Assembly: GCA_964422145.1 (NCBI GenBank)
Contig: CAYQZV010000022.1
Coordinates: forward strand, 1-32,673
DNA length: 32,673 bases
Direction of reading: 5' to 3'
From: JACNKV01 sp964422145
Lineage (GTDB): Bacteria; Fidelibacterota; Marinisomatia; Marinisomatales; JACNKV01
Shown: in pieces, positions 9,644-19,400 of the stretch
Position numbering within the stretch: position 1 is the first letter of the stretch
Layout: the number at the start of each line of letters is the position of its first letter
The notes under the pieces: generated by a model
The model's input: the letters and a program-made list of their open reading frames with translations, nothing else
Database searches by the model: none
Told to the model about the DNA's origin: nothing
Position numbers and translations under genes: made by a program

Positions 9644-10462
9644 TTATTTCATCAACATGACTTTTTTCACATTAGAAAATTCGCCTGATGTCAGTTTATA
9701 AAAATAGACACCGCTTGAAACGGGTTGATGATTCATATCTGTTCCACCCCATGTGATTGTGTAGTCAGAAGCTGATTGATATTCATTGACTAAGGTTGTC
9801 ACAGGTCGTCCGAGAAGATCAAATATCTCAAGTGTTGTCATTCCCGATTGATTCAAACTGTATTTGATTGTCGTTTCCGGGTTAAACGGATTTGGATAGG
9901 CATCAGACAACCCATAAGCATTTGGAACGAGCTCTCCACCAACAGCACCATCCGGCATGGGTGTCACTTTCAATTTCAAAGTTGAAAATGCTGGGTTGTT
10001 AACTATATAAGAGGTTTCCTCAAGCATATTCACATTGATCATATCGCCGCCAAACGCATCCTGGAGCAACACACTGCTCATCAAATTAGACCATCCGCCA
10101 TTATCCCAAGAAATATTAATGATATTTGAAGAAGGAAACTGTAGCAAAATATCATAAACATGCTCTACATAATTTCCATCTCCTGCCAATATCTGAGTGT
10201 AATACCGATCAGATTCCCAACCGATCGCGGCATCAAAAGCAGGGGGCGGCGGTGCGGGCGGGGCATAAATATCAATTCCGTCATCGTATTGGTCTGTTGC
10301 GCTCGGTGAAAATCCGAATATCAACTCATATGATCCTTCAGTCGGGTTATCTGTATTTGTTTGGATTGCAAAAGTGAAATCCTGCCCAAAGGATAGTGAG
10401 AACACCATCACGGAAAGTAAAACAATCCATTTTAAATTAATGATTAGCTTTTTATTTAACAT
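9644..10462 (-). CDS. Small secreted paralog of the 8701-9507 product with a T9SS-type sorting domain
   Basis: 272 aa. AAGGAG lies six bases before the ATG, which supports the start. The signal peptide ends near Gly26-Gln27. Residues 27-185 carry the same unrecognised domain as the 268 aa neighbour, with GFSPSATDQYDDGID, a proline-rich run (PPAPPPPAF), a WDNGGW phrase and a closing LKLKVTP strand. That last strand is also found in the 1274 aa protein. The sorting domain (NPFNPETT to KKVMLMK) is nearly identical to the neighbour's, whereas the N-terminal domains have diverged. It lies 96 bases after PorV-like copy A, may be the last gene of the large cluster, and is followed by a terminator. 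It is predicted to be surface-exposed or released, with unknown function. Confidence 0.87.
   Translation of the reverse strand: MLNKKLIINLKWIVLLSVMVFSLSFGQDFTFAIQTNTDNPTEGSYELIFGFSPSATDQYDDGIDIYAPPAPPPPAFDAAIGWESDRYYTQILAGDGNYVEHVYDILLQFPSSNIINISWDNGGWSNLMSSVLLQDAFGGDMINVNMLEETSYIVNNPAFSTLKLKVTPMPDGAVGGELVPNAYGLSDAYPNPFNPETTIKYSLNQSGMTTLEIFDLLGRPVTTLVNEYQSASDYTITWGGTDMNHQPVSSGVYFYKLTSGEFSNVKKVMLMK
9708..9898. repeat. 191-bp identical block, copy 2 (sorting-domain coding)
   Basis: Identical to 8765-8955 at an offset of 943 bases, within the sorting-domain coding region of the 272 aa paralog. Confidence 0.92.
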
Positions 10463-10558
10463 CTATGTCTCCTTGCACAAATCTTTTCAGTTTTATTTAA
10501 ATGAATAGTTCAATTTAACTATAGTCTGTATGAACAATTCAATAGTTTTATTTTATCT

Positions 10559-11584
10559 TTAGAATTCGAGGTTAATGCCAACTTGATGTGTATTCTTCAG
10601 TTCATGATAACTGGAATAAGCATAATCCACACCTACTACCATACCCGGAATACGTATCTTCACTCCGGCTCCAGCTGCCAAGCCTGCCGTATCATGTCCA
10701 AAATGCATCCCAAAACGTCCAAACGCAAACTCACGATATCCATACTCGCAACCCATCGTACCATATACCGTGTAATCACTCGGATTCACTCCATCAACAG
10801 ACACACTCAAGCGATGATCATCATTCCGGATAAATGCGTTCTCCTTCCCAACAATATCATTCTTCACACCTAAACGAAATACCAACGGTAACGGAAATGT
10901 CTCCGTCACCTTCCATAACTGACCATCCACACTCGTCGTATCAGGAACCTGCTGCATTAAACCTTTACCATGGTACTGAACCTCAGGACCAAAGTTGCTC
11001 ACGCTCATCCCTAACTCAAAGCCATATATCCCGGTATCAAAATGACTGCCAATATCAAACGCTAATGTCTGCATCTGTATCGTGTAAATCTGATCACGGA
11101 TATAGTCCAATGACATACCGATCTTTAACCGATCAGTTAATCGGCGGGCATACACTGTTCGAAACGCCATCGATGTCACTGAAAACTCTTCTCCCGTTCC
11201 ATCCGGATATACTTCCGTCGTTACATCCATTAATCCTGAATTCACATAAAACAAATGCAAACCAAAAAAGTCTGAACCGCTCAGCTTCATCCCGTAGGAC
11301 ATCACATTATGGGTTATACCCACTAAATAATTTGTTTTGGAGTAATACCCTTCTGATCCAGTGATAAACGCTATACTCGCAGGATTATACGGAACACCAG
11401 AGACACCTCTGCCGGCTGCGACATACGACCCGCCCATACCAACAGCTCTTACACAAGACTCTATCTTTAACCAATTCCCTGCCGCTGTAGCGACCTTCGT
11501 CACAATATCAGGAATATTACGATACTGGGCTTCCACTGAACCCACCATCACCAAAAGAACGATACTTATTATTGCTTTTCTCAT
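10559..11584 (-). CDS. PorV/PorQ-like outer-membrane barrel, copy A
   Basis: 341 aa from the ATG at 11584. The earlier ATG at 11593 directly abuts the AGGAGG, whereas 11584 is nine bases from it and begins a standard signal peptide (MRKAIISIVLLV, cleavage near Ala19). After it comes the PorV/PorQ-family N-terminal pattern: NWLKIESCVRAVGMGGSYVAAGRG followed by PYNPASIAF. Alternating beta strands run to a terminal aromatic residue (GINLEF), as expected for a FadL-like outer-membrane barrel. In characterised T9SS, PorV receives substrates at the translocon and passes them to the attachment complex. The stop codon of the preceding cargo gene overlaps this gene's Shine-Dalgarno, implying coupled translation. 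It appears identical to copy B (15452-16477). Orthology to true PorV, rather than a paralogous PorV/PorQ protein, is not proven. Confidence 0.88.
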   Translation of the reverse strand: MRKAIISIVLLVMVGSVEAQYRNIPDIVTKVATAAGNWLKIESCVRAVGMGGSYVAAGRGVSGVPYNPASIAFITGSEGYYSKTNYLVGITHNVMSYGMKLSGSDFFGLHLFYVNSGLMDVTTEVYPDGTGEEFSVTSMAFRTVYARRLTDRLKIGMSLDYIRDQIYTIQMQTLAFDIGSHFDTGIYGFELGMSVSNFGPEVQYHGKGLMQQVPDTTSVDGQLWKVTETFPLPLVFRLGVKNDIVGKENAFIRNDDHRLSVSVDGVNPSDYTVYGTMGCEYGYREFAFGRFGMHFGHDTAGLAAGAGVKIRIPGMVVGVDYAYSSYHELKNTHQVGINLEF

Positions 11585-11593
11585 CTTAATCAT

Positions 11594-11600
11594 CCTCCTA
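11594..11600 (-). promoter_or_regulatory. Shine-Dalgarno overlapping the upstream stop codon (copy A)
   Basis: On the minus strand TAGGAGG contains the TAG stop of the 1274 aa gene (11598-11600) fused to an AGGAGG ribosome-binding site. The site is nine bases before the ATG at 11584 and supports translational coupling of cargo and PorV-like genes. Confidence 0.8.
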
Positions 11601-14600
11601 GCGTACTACCGCAAATTTACCTAAATATTCCTCACCATCCGACGACAATACCCTGAATATATACAAACCAGGAGCGACCTCCTGATTGTTATCAGTCCTT
11701 AAGTCCCAGTACTCATAACCAAAATACTCATCATGGTGTTCAAATGATGTAACATACTCACCGGTTATCGAATATATCGTTATCTGACAATCTTGCGGTA
11801 AATGAATGAATTGTAATAAACTGTTATTTGCGGTTTCATTAAATTCTGAATGAACAATATATGGATTAGGAACTACTTTTACTTCCTCCAAATTTTCTTT
11901 GGTAATTTCAGTAGGTTTTCCAAGAAGTGACAAATCAGCCACCCAAGAATCTCCGTCAACATACCAGCGCTCTGGAGTGATGATAATATAGTCTCCATCT
12001 TTCCATCCATAATCCGGTTTCCACGGATTTCCTTCTTCTAACCAAACATTTGGAGCAGGGCTTTCTTCAATAATGTTTTCACCTGCAATCCAAATCATAT
12101 CTGCGTATTTTACAGGAGTTCCCTGTTCATAGAATATATCTCCATCCCATTCGGGAACACCACCCATTATATAGTCAAAAAATCTATAATCAATAATCAA
12201 ATCATAAATGTAAGGATCATCTATTAAAGTTGTATCAACATAAACTTCTTCCCATTTGAGCCCGATCTTTTCACCTCTCTCCCACATACAGTCATTGGTT
12301 CCATCGTATACATAATCTCCACCATGACCTTTATTATCACGATGATATATCTTTACCTTTTTACCTGTGGTCAAATTTGTAATTCGGAAAGGAAGTGGAG
12401 TCCCGACATGCGGTAAACCTTCACATGATTCAGTAGATGATACTTCTCCAGCTGTATCGATAGCAGTTGTCCCAAATTCTATTTTATACTTATATATTGG
12501 TCTTTTATCAAAAACACCGTTTGAAACAAACTCTAATCGAATATCTAAAAAATCCAAAATAGTGGAATCCATGTTAGATTCAAATGATTCAATTTGTGCC
12601 TCATATGTCATACCTAAGGCATTGAAATCTGTAATATAATTATCAAACCGAACACGAATACCATCAAAAAAATCTGTCCAGTTACTGGTGTATCCAAGTT
12701 CATACTGACCTATAATTGGGAAAGCTTCTAATTTATAGTTTGGTAAATGAAGGATACCATTATCAACTAAAGCACCTGGCAAGTTTTGTAAACTATCAAC
12801 GGTTAACGAATCCAAAGAACTTACTGCTCCTATTTCAATCCAATCTGCTGCTTCCTGAAACTCTGAATCTGTTATCTCATATACATATAATTTTGGATCT
12901 TTTGATGCTTTACCTTCGAATGAGTTTGTTAATGGCAAAGCTTCAATTTCAAATCGCATCAGCGCAGGTGTTAATGCATTAACATCAACGAGTTCAAAAA
13001 GCCGATCACCACTGCCAATATTATCTTCATCAGCAACAATAAAAGCTTCAACGTTTTCCAAATCAGGGAACGTAATATTGGTTGCATAATATCCGGGGAT
13101 AACCGTAATAAAATTAGTTGAATCTGTCTTGGAGTTTTCCAAACTTTTATAAGCTCCCCAATGAGGAGCAGTTTCTGTATAAGATATAAAATGTTCAGGG
13201 TTTGCTTGAGACCATTCTTCTATTTCATAATAGCTGCCATCTCCGTTTTCATCAAAATATTCAATTTGATAGGTGGGTAACCCCATATCATAGGCGGTCA
13301 CAGCATACGTGTATTCAACGCCGTCTATTACATTCGTATCAATAAATGTATAGGCCAACCCACTGTTTGACCCAAGGTTTATCTCACGACGAAGCGGGTC
13401 CAATCCTTCGATATTTATCCCTCTTGAATAATCTTCATCGCAGTTATATGCATTTTCATAAAAACAATGATGTCTGTCTTGTTCTTCGGTCAGATCAAAC
13501 TGCGCTATTGGTTCCCAACCGATAGTATCTCGAGGAACAGTAGGATCCATGTCATAATAAGTATCATATATTACTTTCCCCCACGTTTTACCACCGTCTA
13601 AGCTTTTGTAGACCTTGTATCCTTCAAAATCACTGTATCCGGTCATTGGATCAATTGACGATTCCGCAATATCATCCCAAGCCAAAACGACTTTCTGATG
13701 TTCAACTCGTGCATAAACATTAGGGGCAACGGGTGGTTGGAGTGATTCAGTTACGGCTGTAACTGTCACCATATCTGATTCGGAAATACTACCATGTTCA
13801 TCAGTGACAGTTAGATAAAGGTCATAATCTGTATGTTCATTTAACCCAGCAGGCAATGTAATTGTCGGTTTTGCGATTGTAGGATCGCTAATCAACAATG
13901 CTTCGTTATCACAGACCCACATGTAAGATAGTTGATCATTATTAATATCTGATGATAACCCTCCGTTAACTACTATTGAACCACCTTGAACACTCTTTCT
14001 AAATGTACCAGCATCGGCTGTAGGCGGTTTATTTTCTAAGATTGTGATATTAACATCATCTATGTTGGTATACCCTTCTTCATTTTCAATAAGTAGAGTA
14101 AAGTTAACAACCGTATTCACATCTACATCAGGAGCAAGAAATGTTACAATAGGTAATGTAGAGCTGCCTTCTAAGAATTCAACGGGTTGTCCATTTATTG
14201 AAGGTATGGACCACAAAAATTGTAATTGAGAGCCCCTAGGGTCCCAAGATCTGCTACCATCCAACTCAACAATTGTTCCCTGATCAACTGATTCTGAACG
14301 TCCTGCAATTGCAGTAGGGGTCCTATCTCCAAGTATTGTAACACCGGCACTATTTTCATTTGCTAATCCTTCTTCATTAACAACACGTAACGTGAATACT
14401 ATCACAGTGTCTACCTCAACATCAGGAGCAAGAAATGAGACAGTTACTAATGTTGGATCTCCTTCTAAGAATTCAATTTGTTGCCCATTAACAGTTGGAC
14501 CAGACCAAAAATACTGTAACTCGGTTCCACCTGGATCATAAGAAAAACTTCCATCTAATTCGGCAACATCGCCCGGATATACTTCTTGCGTTGGACCAAT

Positions 14601-15422
14601 TAGAGCCACTGGAAGAATTGGTAATACGGTAATTTTTACAGTATCAGGTTCAGAATGAACTAGATCTTCATTTTCCACCGTTAGGCTAAAATAAAAATCC
14701 GTCGTATCGCTAATGTCGGGAGCGGTAAAAACGGGCATCGCTAACGTAGAATCAGATAAAGTGATACCATTTAAAGATTGCCAATTGAATGTGATTGTTC
14801 CTAATCCCGGGTCGAACGAATTTGAACCATTTAGCTGAACTTCATCTGCTTCCATAACTATTTGGTCAGAACCTGCATCTGCAATCGGAGGAGTTTCTAA
14901 TACACAATTTTCACATGGTGTGACTTTCAATTTTAGGGAAGTAAAAGCAGGATTATTTAATGTCAGACTGGTTTCACTAGTCATATCAACATTAATACCA
15001 AACAAGCCATCAAGTATATCAGTTAAATGTATTGTCCCCAGAGTTTCCCAGCCCGTATTATCCCATGTTATCTCAATCACATTAGTCGTTGGAAACCTTA
15101 ACTCCACAAGCCATAAATGTTCTTCTAAATCATCATTACTTCCGTTAATGATCTGTGTTGAATAGTATAAATCATTCCACTTCAACCCTGAATAAAATAC
15201 TCCAGGAGTCGGATCGGGAGATGAAATAGAAACATCAATCCCCTCATCAAATTCGTCTGTTGCAATTGGAGAAAACCCAAAAGTTAATCCGGTTGACTCT
15301 CCATCTCCGGTCACGGTAAAGGTTATAGCATAATTTGGACCTTGTGCCAATGAAAAAGACAGGACCAATAATCCCATAACCAAACTTTGAATTATTTTTT
15401 TACTAATTTTTTTCAGAATCAT
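11598..15422 (-). CDS. 1274 aa secreted protein: unrecognised N-domain, four PKD domains, Fn3-like region, VPNPY-type sorting domain
   Basis: AAAGGA lies six bases before the ATG. The signal peptide ends near Ala26. Residues 27-172 are the domain shared with the two small secreted proteins (FGFSPIATDEFDEGID, WDNTGW, LKLKVTP). Four PKD-like Ig domains follow at about 178-267, 270-364, 368-462 and 467-557, each opening like PxADAG or PxAxxG and containing a GSxSxDP turn. A fibronectin-III-like region begins near 563 (VVLAWDD, DFEGYKVYKSLDGGKTW, EYTYAVTAYDMG) and includes one Asp box. About 450 further residues have no recognised domain. The C-terminal ~95 residues form a sorting-type domain with VPNPYIVHSEF, ITIYSITGEYV and APGLYIFRV, ending GKFAVVR. 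The last 30 codons are identical to those of the 1076 aa protein, while the preceding residues differ. It is probably a large adhesive or binding surface protein; the ligand is unknown. Confidence 0.9.
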   Translation of the reverse strand: MILKKISKKIIQSLVMGLLVLSFSLAQGPNYAITFTVTGDGESTGLTFGFSPIATDEFDEGIDVSISSPDPTPGVFYSGLKWNDLYYSTQIINGSNDDLEEHLWLVELRFPTTNVIEITWDNTGWETLGTIHLTDILDGLFGINVDMTSETSLTLNNPAFTSLKLKVTPCENCVLETPPIADAGSDQIVMEADEVQLNGSNSFDPGLGTITFNWQSLNGITLSDSTLAMPVFTAPDISDTTDFYFSLTVENEDLVHSEPDTVKITVLPILPVALIGPTQEVYPGDVAELDGSFSYDPGGTELQYFWSGPTVNGQQIEFLEGDPTLVTVSFLAPDVEVDTVIVFTLRVVNEEGLANENSAGVTILGDRTPTAIAGRSESVDQGTIVELDGSRSWDPRGSQLQFLWSIPSINGQPVEFLEGSSTLPIVTFLAPDVDVNTVVNFTLLIENEEGYTNIDDVNITILENKPPTADAGTFRKSVQGGSIVVNGGLSSDINNDQLSYMWVCDNEALLISDPTIAKPTITLPAGLNEHTDYDLYLTVTDEHGSISESDMVTVTAVTESLQPPVAPNVYARVEHQKVVLAWDDIAESSIDPMTGYSDFEGYKVYKSLDGGKTWGKVIYDTYYDMDPTVPRDTIGWEPIAQFDLTEEQDRHHCFYENAYNCDEDYSRGINIEGLDPLRREINLGSNSGLAYTFIDTNVIDGVEYTYAVTAYDMGLPTYQIEYFDENGDGSYYEIEEWSQANPEHFISYTETAPHWGAYKSLENSKTDSTNFITVIPGYYATNITFPDLENVEAFIVADEDNIGSGDRLFELVDVNALTPALMRFEIEALPLTNSFEGKASKDPKLYVYEITDSEFQEAADWIEIGAVSSLDSLTVDSLQNLPGALVDNGILHLPNYKLEAFPIIGQYELGYTSNWTDFFDGIRVRFDNYITDFNALGMTYEAQIESFESNMDSTILDFLDIRLEFVSNGVFDKRPIYKYKIEFGTTAIDTAGEVSSTESCEGLPHVGTPLPFRITNLTTGKKVKIYHRDNKGHGGDYVYDGTNDCMWERGEKIGLKWEEVYVDTTLIDDPYIYDLIIDYRFFDYIMGGVPEWDGDIFYEQGTPVKYADMIWIAGENIIEESPAPNVWLEEGNPWKPDYGWKDGDYIIITPERWYVDGDSWVADLSLLGKPTEITKENLEEVKVVPNPYIVHSEFNETANNSLLQFIHLPQDCQITIYSITGEYVTSFEHHDEYFGYEYWDLRTDNNQEVAPGLYIFRVLSSDGEEYLGKFAVVR

Positions 15423-15451
15423 TTTATTTCCTTTTGAAAATATTTACCGTC

Positions 15452-16477
15452 TTAGAATTCGAGGTTAATGCCAACTTGATGTGTATTCTTCAGTTCATGA
15501 TAACTGGAATAAGCATAATCCACACCTACTACCATACCCGGAATACGTATCTTCACTCCGGCTCCAGCTGCCAAGCCTGCCGTATCATGTCCAAAATGCA
15601 TCCCAAAACGTCCAAACGCAAACTCACGATATCCATACTCGCAACCCATCGTACCATATACCGTGTAATCACTCGGATTCACTCCATCAACAGACACACT
15701 CAAGCGATGATCATCATTCCGGATAAATGCGTTCTCCTTCCCAACAATATCATTCTTCACACCTAAACGAAATACCAACGGTAACGGAAATGTCTCCGTC
15801 ACCTTCCATAACTGACCATCCACACTCGTCGTATCAGGAACCTGCTGCATTAAACCTTTACCATGGTACTGAACCTCAGGACCAAAGTTGCTCACGCTCA
15901 TCCCTAACTCAAAGCCATATATCCCGGTATCAAAATGACTGCCAATATCAAACGCTAATGTCTGCATCTGTATCGTGTAAATCTGATCACGGATATAGTC
16001 CAATGACATACCGATCTTTAACCGATCAGTTAATCGGCGGGCATACACTGTTCGAAACGCCATCGATGTCACTGAAAACTCTTCTCCCGTTCCATCCGGA
16101 TATACTTCCGTCGTTACATCCATTAATCCTGAATTCACATAAAACAAATGCAAACCAAAAAAGTCTGAACCGCTCAGCTTCATCCCGTAGGACATCACAT
16201 TATGGGTTATACCCACTAAATAATTTGTTTTGGAGTAATACCCTTCTGATCCAGTGATAAACGCTATACTCGCAGGATTATACGGAACACCAGAGACACC
16301 TCTGCCGGCTGCGACATACGACCCGCCCATACCAACAGCTCTTACACAAGACTCTATCTTTAACCAATTCCCTGCCGCTGTAGCGACCTTCGTCACAATA
16401 TCAGGAATATTACGATACTGGGCTTCCACTGAACCCACCATCACCAAAAGAACGATACTTATTATTGCTTTTCTCAT
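15452..16477 (-). CDS. PorV/PorQ-like outer-membrane barrel, copy B
   Basis: 341 aa, identical in sequence to copy A (10559-11584), with the same start choice (ATG at 16477, nine bases after AGGAGG). The same PorV/PorQ N-terminal glycine-rich motif (VGMGGSYVAAGRG), NPAS motif and terminal aromatic strand are present. It follows the 1076 aa cargo gene with its Shine-Dalgarno overlapping that gene's stop, and precedes the 1274 aa cargo gene by 29 bases. Two identical barrels within one apparent operon could raise dosage, or each could serve the cargo encoded immediately before it. It is not a pseudogene, since the frame is intact. Confidence 0.88.
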   Translation of the reverse strand: MRKAIISIVLLVMVGSVEAQYRNIPDIVTKVATAAGNWLKIESCVRAVGMGGSYVAAGRGVSGVPYNPASIAFITGSEGYYSKTNYLVGITHNVMSYGMKLSGSDFFGLHLFYVNSGLMDVTTEVYPDGTGEEFSVTSMAFRTVYARRLTDRLKIGMSLDYIRDQIYTIQMQTLAFDIGSHFDTGIYGFELGMSVSNFGPEVQYHGKGLMQQVPDTTSVDGQLWKVTETFPLPLVFRLGVKNDIVGKENAFIRNDDHRLSVSVDGVNPSDYTVYGTMGCEYGYREFAFGRFGMHFGHDTAGLAAGAGVKIRIPGMVVGVDYAYSSYHELKNTHQVGINLEF

Positions 16478-16486
16478 CTTAATCAT

Positions 16487-16493
16487 CCTCCTA
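16487..16493 (-). promoter_or_regulatory. Shine-Dalgarno overlapping the upstream stop codon (copy B)
   Basis: The same TAGGAGG arrangement as in copy A: the TAG stop of the 1076 aa gene (16491-16493) merges with the ribosome-binding site for PorV-like copy B. Confidence 0.8.
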
Positions 16494-19400
16494 GCGTACT
16501 ACCGCAAATTTACCTAAATATTCCTCACCATCCGACGACAATACCCTGAATATATACAAACCAGGAGCGACCTCCTGATTGTTGACCGTTCGGAGGTCCC
16601 AAAAAACGTTACCGTTTGATTCGTCATCATGCTGGATCGTCTGAACCAGTTCACCTGTAATTGTATAAATAGTGATCGTACAATGAGAAGACAAACCTGT
16701 GAATCGGATCTTTCTTAAATATTCACCTTCACGAAATTCTGAGTGAACAATGTACGGGTTCGGCACCACTCGTACATTACTTAATTCTTCATCCGGCGGT
16801 GCTCCGGATACAATCGTGACAAAATTTCTGTCATGGATCGTTGTCCCGCGGGCATTTTCAATGCTTTGGTATCCACCCCAATTATCCGGGTTCGATTGCG
16901 TGCGGGTACTGTCCATAATGTAAGTACCGTCCAGTTGCTCAATCCATGTGATCGTATATGGATCTTCAACACCCATATCATAGGCGGTCACGGAATAAGT
17001 ATATTCCATTCCGTCAACGATATTTGTATCAGTATACTTGTATTTTAGAATTGTTTCTTTGCCTTCAACTATAATGGTGTCCCAGTTTGTTGTATCCATT
17101 AATATGGATTCGAACCCCGAATCTTCGCCTAAATAAAACCAAGGTGCATGCGGATCCGGTCCTGAAATACTACGGCCCCTATTCTCTGTATCACATTGAT
17201 CTCCTGTGTAAATACAATGCAATGAATCATCTTCGGCATCTAAATCATATTGTGCCAATGGTCTCCAGCCGACATGTCTTCCTGTCGTATCATATACCAT
17301 ATCTGCCAAACCGCCCCAGGTTTTACCGCCGTCAATACTTTTATAAATCTTATAGCCTTCAAAATCTCCGTAACCCGTTACTACATCGGTTGAGAGCTCC
17401 GCTGCATCATCCCAATATAATTCTGCTTTACCTTGATCTACCTTAGTAACAACAGTCGGAATAGTTGGCGGAGTAAATCCCTGATAATGTGAATTGTACA
17501 TGATCTGGGCAAACTCAGCATTTTTAATGAGATCCGCTTTATCTTCTCCAAATATTATCGTGAATGAGAAGGGGACCTCTTCACCTACATCAATATTAAA
17601 TGGTCCTGTACTGGCTATCAAAACACAATCGGTACCATCCGGAAATTCCTCTGCAAATCCTTCTAACGAATCAAAATGAGGATTGAAATCAGGGTCCAAC
17701 TCATCTAAAGTAGGTGCTTTTGAATGAAAGAACCACGTTTGTTCATTTTCTGTAACATTAGTGGTGTCTCCTGACATGATTTTTAATTGAATTTCCTCTT
17801 TATTCTTGGCTCGTGGTGGATCAATGTTCGGAGTTTTTACTCCTGGTCTATTCATCCAGTCAAACCAATGCCAATCGGTAATTTTTAATTTCTGACCGGG
17901 TAGTCGATTAATTCCATGGATATCTTCATAGAGAGTATCCGTCGCAACTGGCGTATCTAATAATTGAACTGCAACAATTCCAAGGTCAGATCCAGAAGCA
18001 GCACCGCTAACGCCATCCAAATCATAGATCATAGCCATACTGATGATCAGCTCTTCATTATTAACCACGATGGTACTGTCATAGGATTCCATTGTGTCAT
18101 CACCTGGTGTACGTCCTCCAGTGTTTCCAGATACAGTCTGTGAATAGGCATCTGCATCAAAGTAAAATCCTAAATACATACGGTTATAATTGTACCCCGT
18201 ACCGCCATTGATCTTAGATCCGTCCGGTAACACGATTCCTTCGCCGCAAATCGGTTCCCAAACTTCACCGGCTTCTAAACAGGCTATTTCTGTATATATC
18301 GAAGGATCAGAACATTGATACCTCTCATATATTGTCCCGTCCGGTTCCCGTCTAAATGCACACCAATCTCCGGATTCATTTCTGACTTTCACAGTCACAA
18401 ATAAAATATCCTCCGCAAAAGAGACACCGTAGGAATGAGCCGTCGCCATTACCTTTAATCCCATCGGATATCCTTTTTGTAAGTATTCATCCCCAAGCGA
18501 ATTCACATTATTTCCACGATGAGCCCATCGATCATCAAATTCCAAATAGATATCTGAATCTGATACAAACACCCCAGGTAATTCGACCCAACAATCGGGA
18601 TTTTTCCGCGTTGCTGGAACACATCCTGTTTCTTCCGGTGCATAGTCCTCTGCCCACCATCCCGGCCAAAACGGAATTTCTTCTTCAGTGCTTTCATTAT
18701 ACGTTACCGGCCAAGTCTGAGAAAAATTACTGTGTGCGAGTAAAGGCCACGGATCATTCGGGTCAGTATAAGGTGTATCTCCAAATAATTCTCCGGCGGT
18801 GACTTCTCTGTTTTGGGATGTTTGTCTTGAATTCGTGGTAGCCTGCCAATCCGTGTTATATCGTCGGTGCAGCCAAGATTCTGATACGGTCGCTCCATAA
18901 TAATCCAAATTAGAACATTCATCCCACTCATCATTAAATCCATCGCATCCTGAGTAATCATAAAAATCAAAAACAGAGCTGGATGTCCGGCTTGTCAGTG
19001 CCGGTCGTAAAGCCCACGGGTAAATTAGCCCAATTCCTTTTTTCTCTGATGGATCCATATAGGCATTGGGTAAGTTGGGATCAGCATTGTAAGTCGTGCT
19101 GATCATTACGGTCCCGGCATTTGGATCCACCTCATCATAAACAAGACACCACTGGTTTGGCAAAGAGAAATCTAAAAAGTGTTCTATTTCTTCTCCCACA
19201 ATACCGTCATCTTCAAATGTTTCAAATACGACGCCGGCATAATTGAGTGTTGTATCTGCATCAATAGTCACCATCTTTCTGTAAGCACCATTTGATGACC
19301 AAACTTTAAAATCTGATCCTGATAATTCTCCTTCCAACGTCCAATGGTATAGGTAAGCGTACTCCATTCCGGGGACACCCGCCATAAATCCCACCTGCGG

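Larger units (their letters stand above)
10559..11690. repeat. 1132-bp direct repeat, copy A
   Basis: This matches 15452-16583 at a constant offset of 4893 bases with no difference seen on direct reading. Three overlapping antisense frames also translate identically in both copies, which argues against silent differences. It covers the PorV-like gene, the four-base spacer and the last 30 codons of the preceding gene. The left edge coincides exactly with the PorV-like stop codon. The right edge falls inside the cargo sorting domain. No terminal inverted repeats or transposase are present. Confidence 0.95.
15452..16583. repeat. 1132-bp direct repeat, copy B
   Basis: Partner of 10559-11690. The right boundary is where 'gattgtt' is followed by gaccgttcgg here and by atcagtcctt in copy A. 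The left boundary is where 'ttagaattc' is preceded by accgtc here and by ttatct in copy A. Both flanks diverge at once. Confidence 0.95.

Noticed and set aside
10583..11624. Several open frames on the plus strand antisense to PorV-like copy A, duplicated at 15434-16517
   Set aside because: They are reading-frame shadows of the real gene: no signal peptides, Ser/His/Thr-rich nonsense-like composition, and no ribosome-binding sites. They are duplicated only because the DNA is. They were useful as evidence that the repeats match at silent sites.
10559..11690. The 1132-bp repeat as an insertion sequence or composite transposon
   Set aside because: There is no transposase, no terminal inverted repeats and no target-site duplication. 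One edge lies inside a cargo gene's coding region without breaking it.
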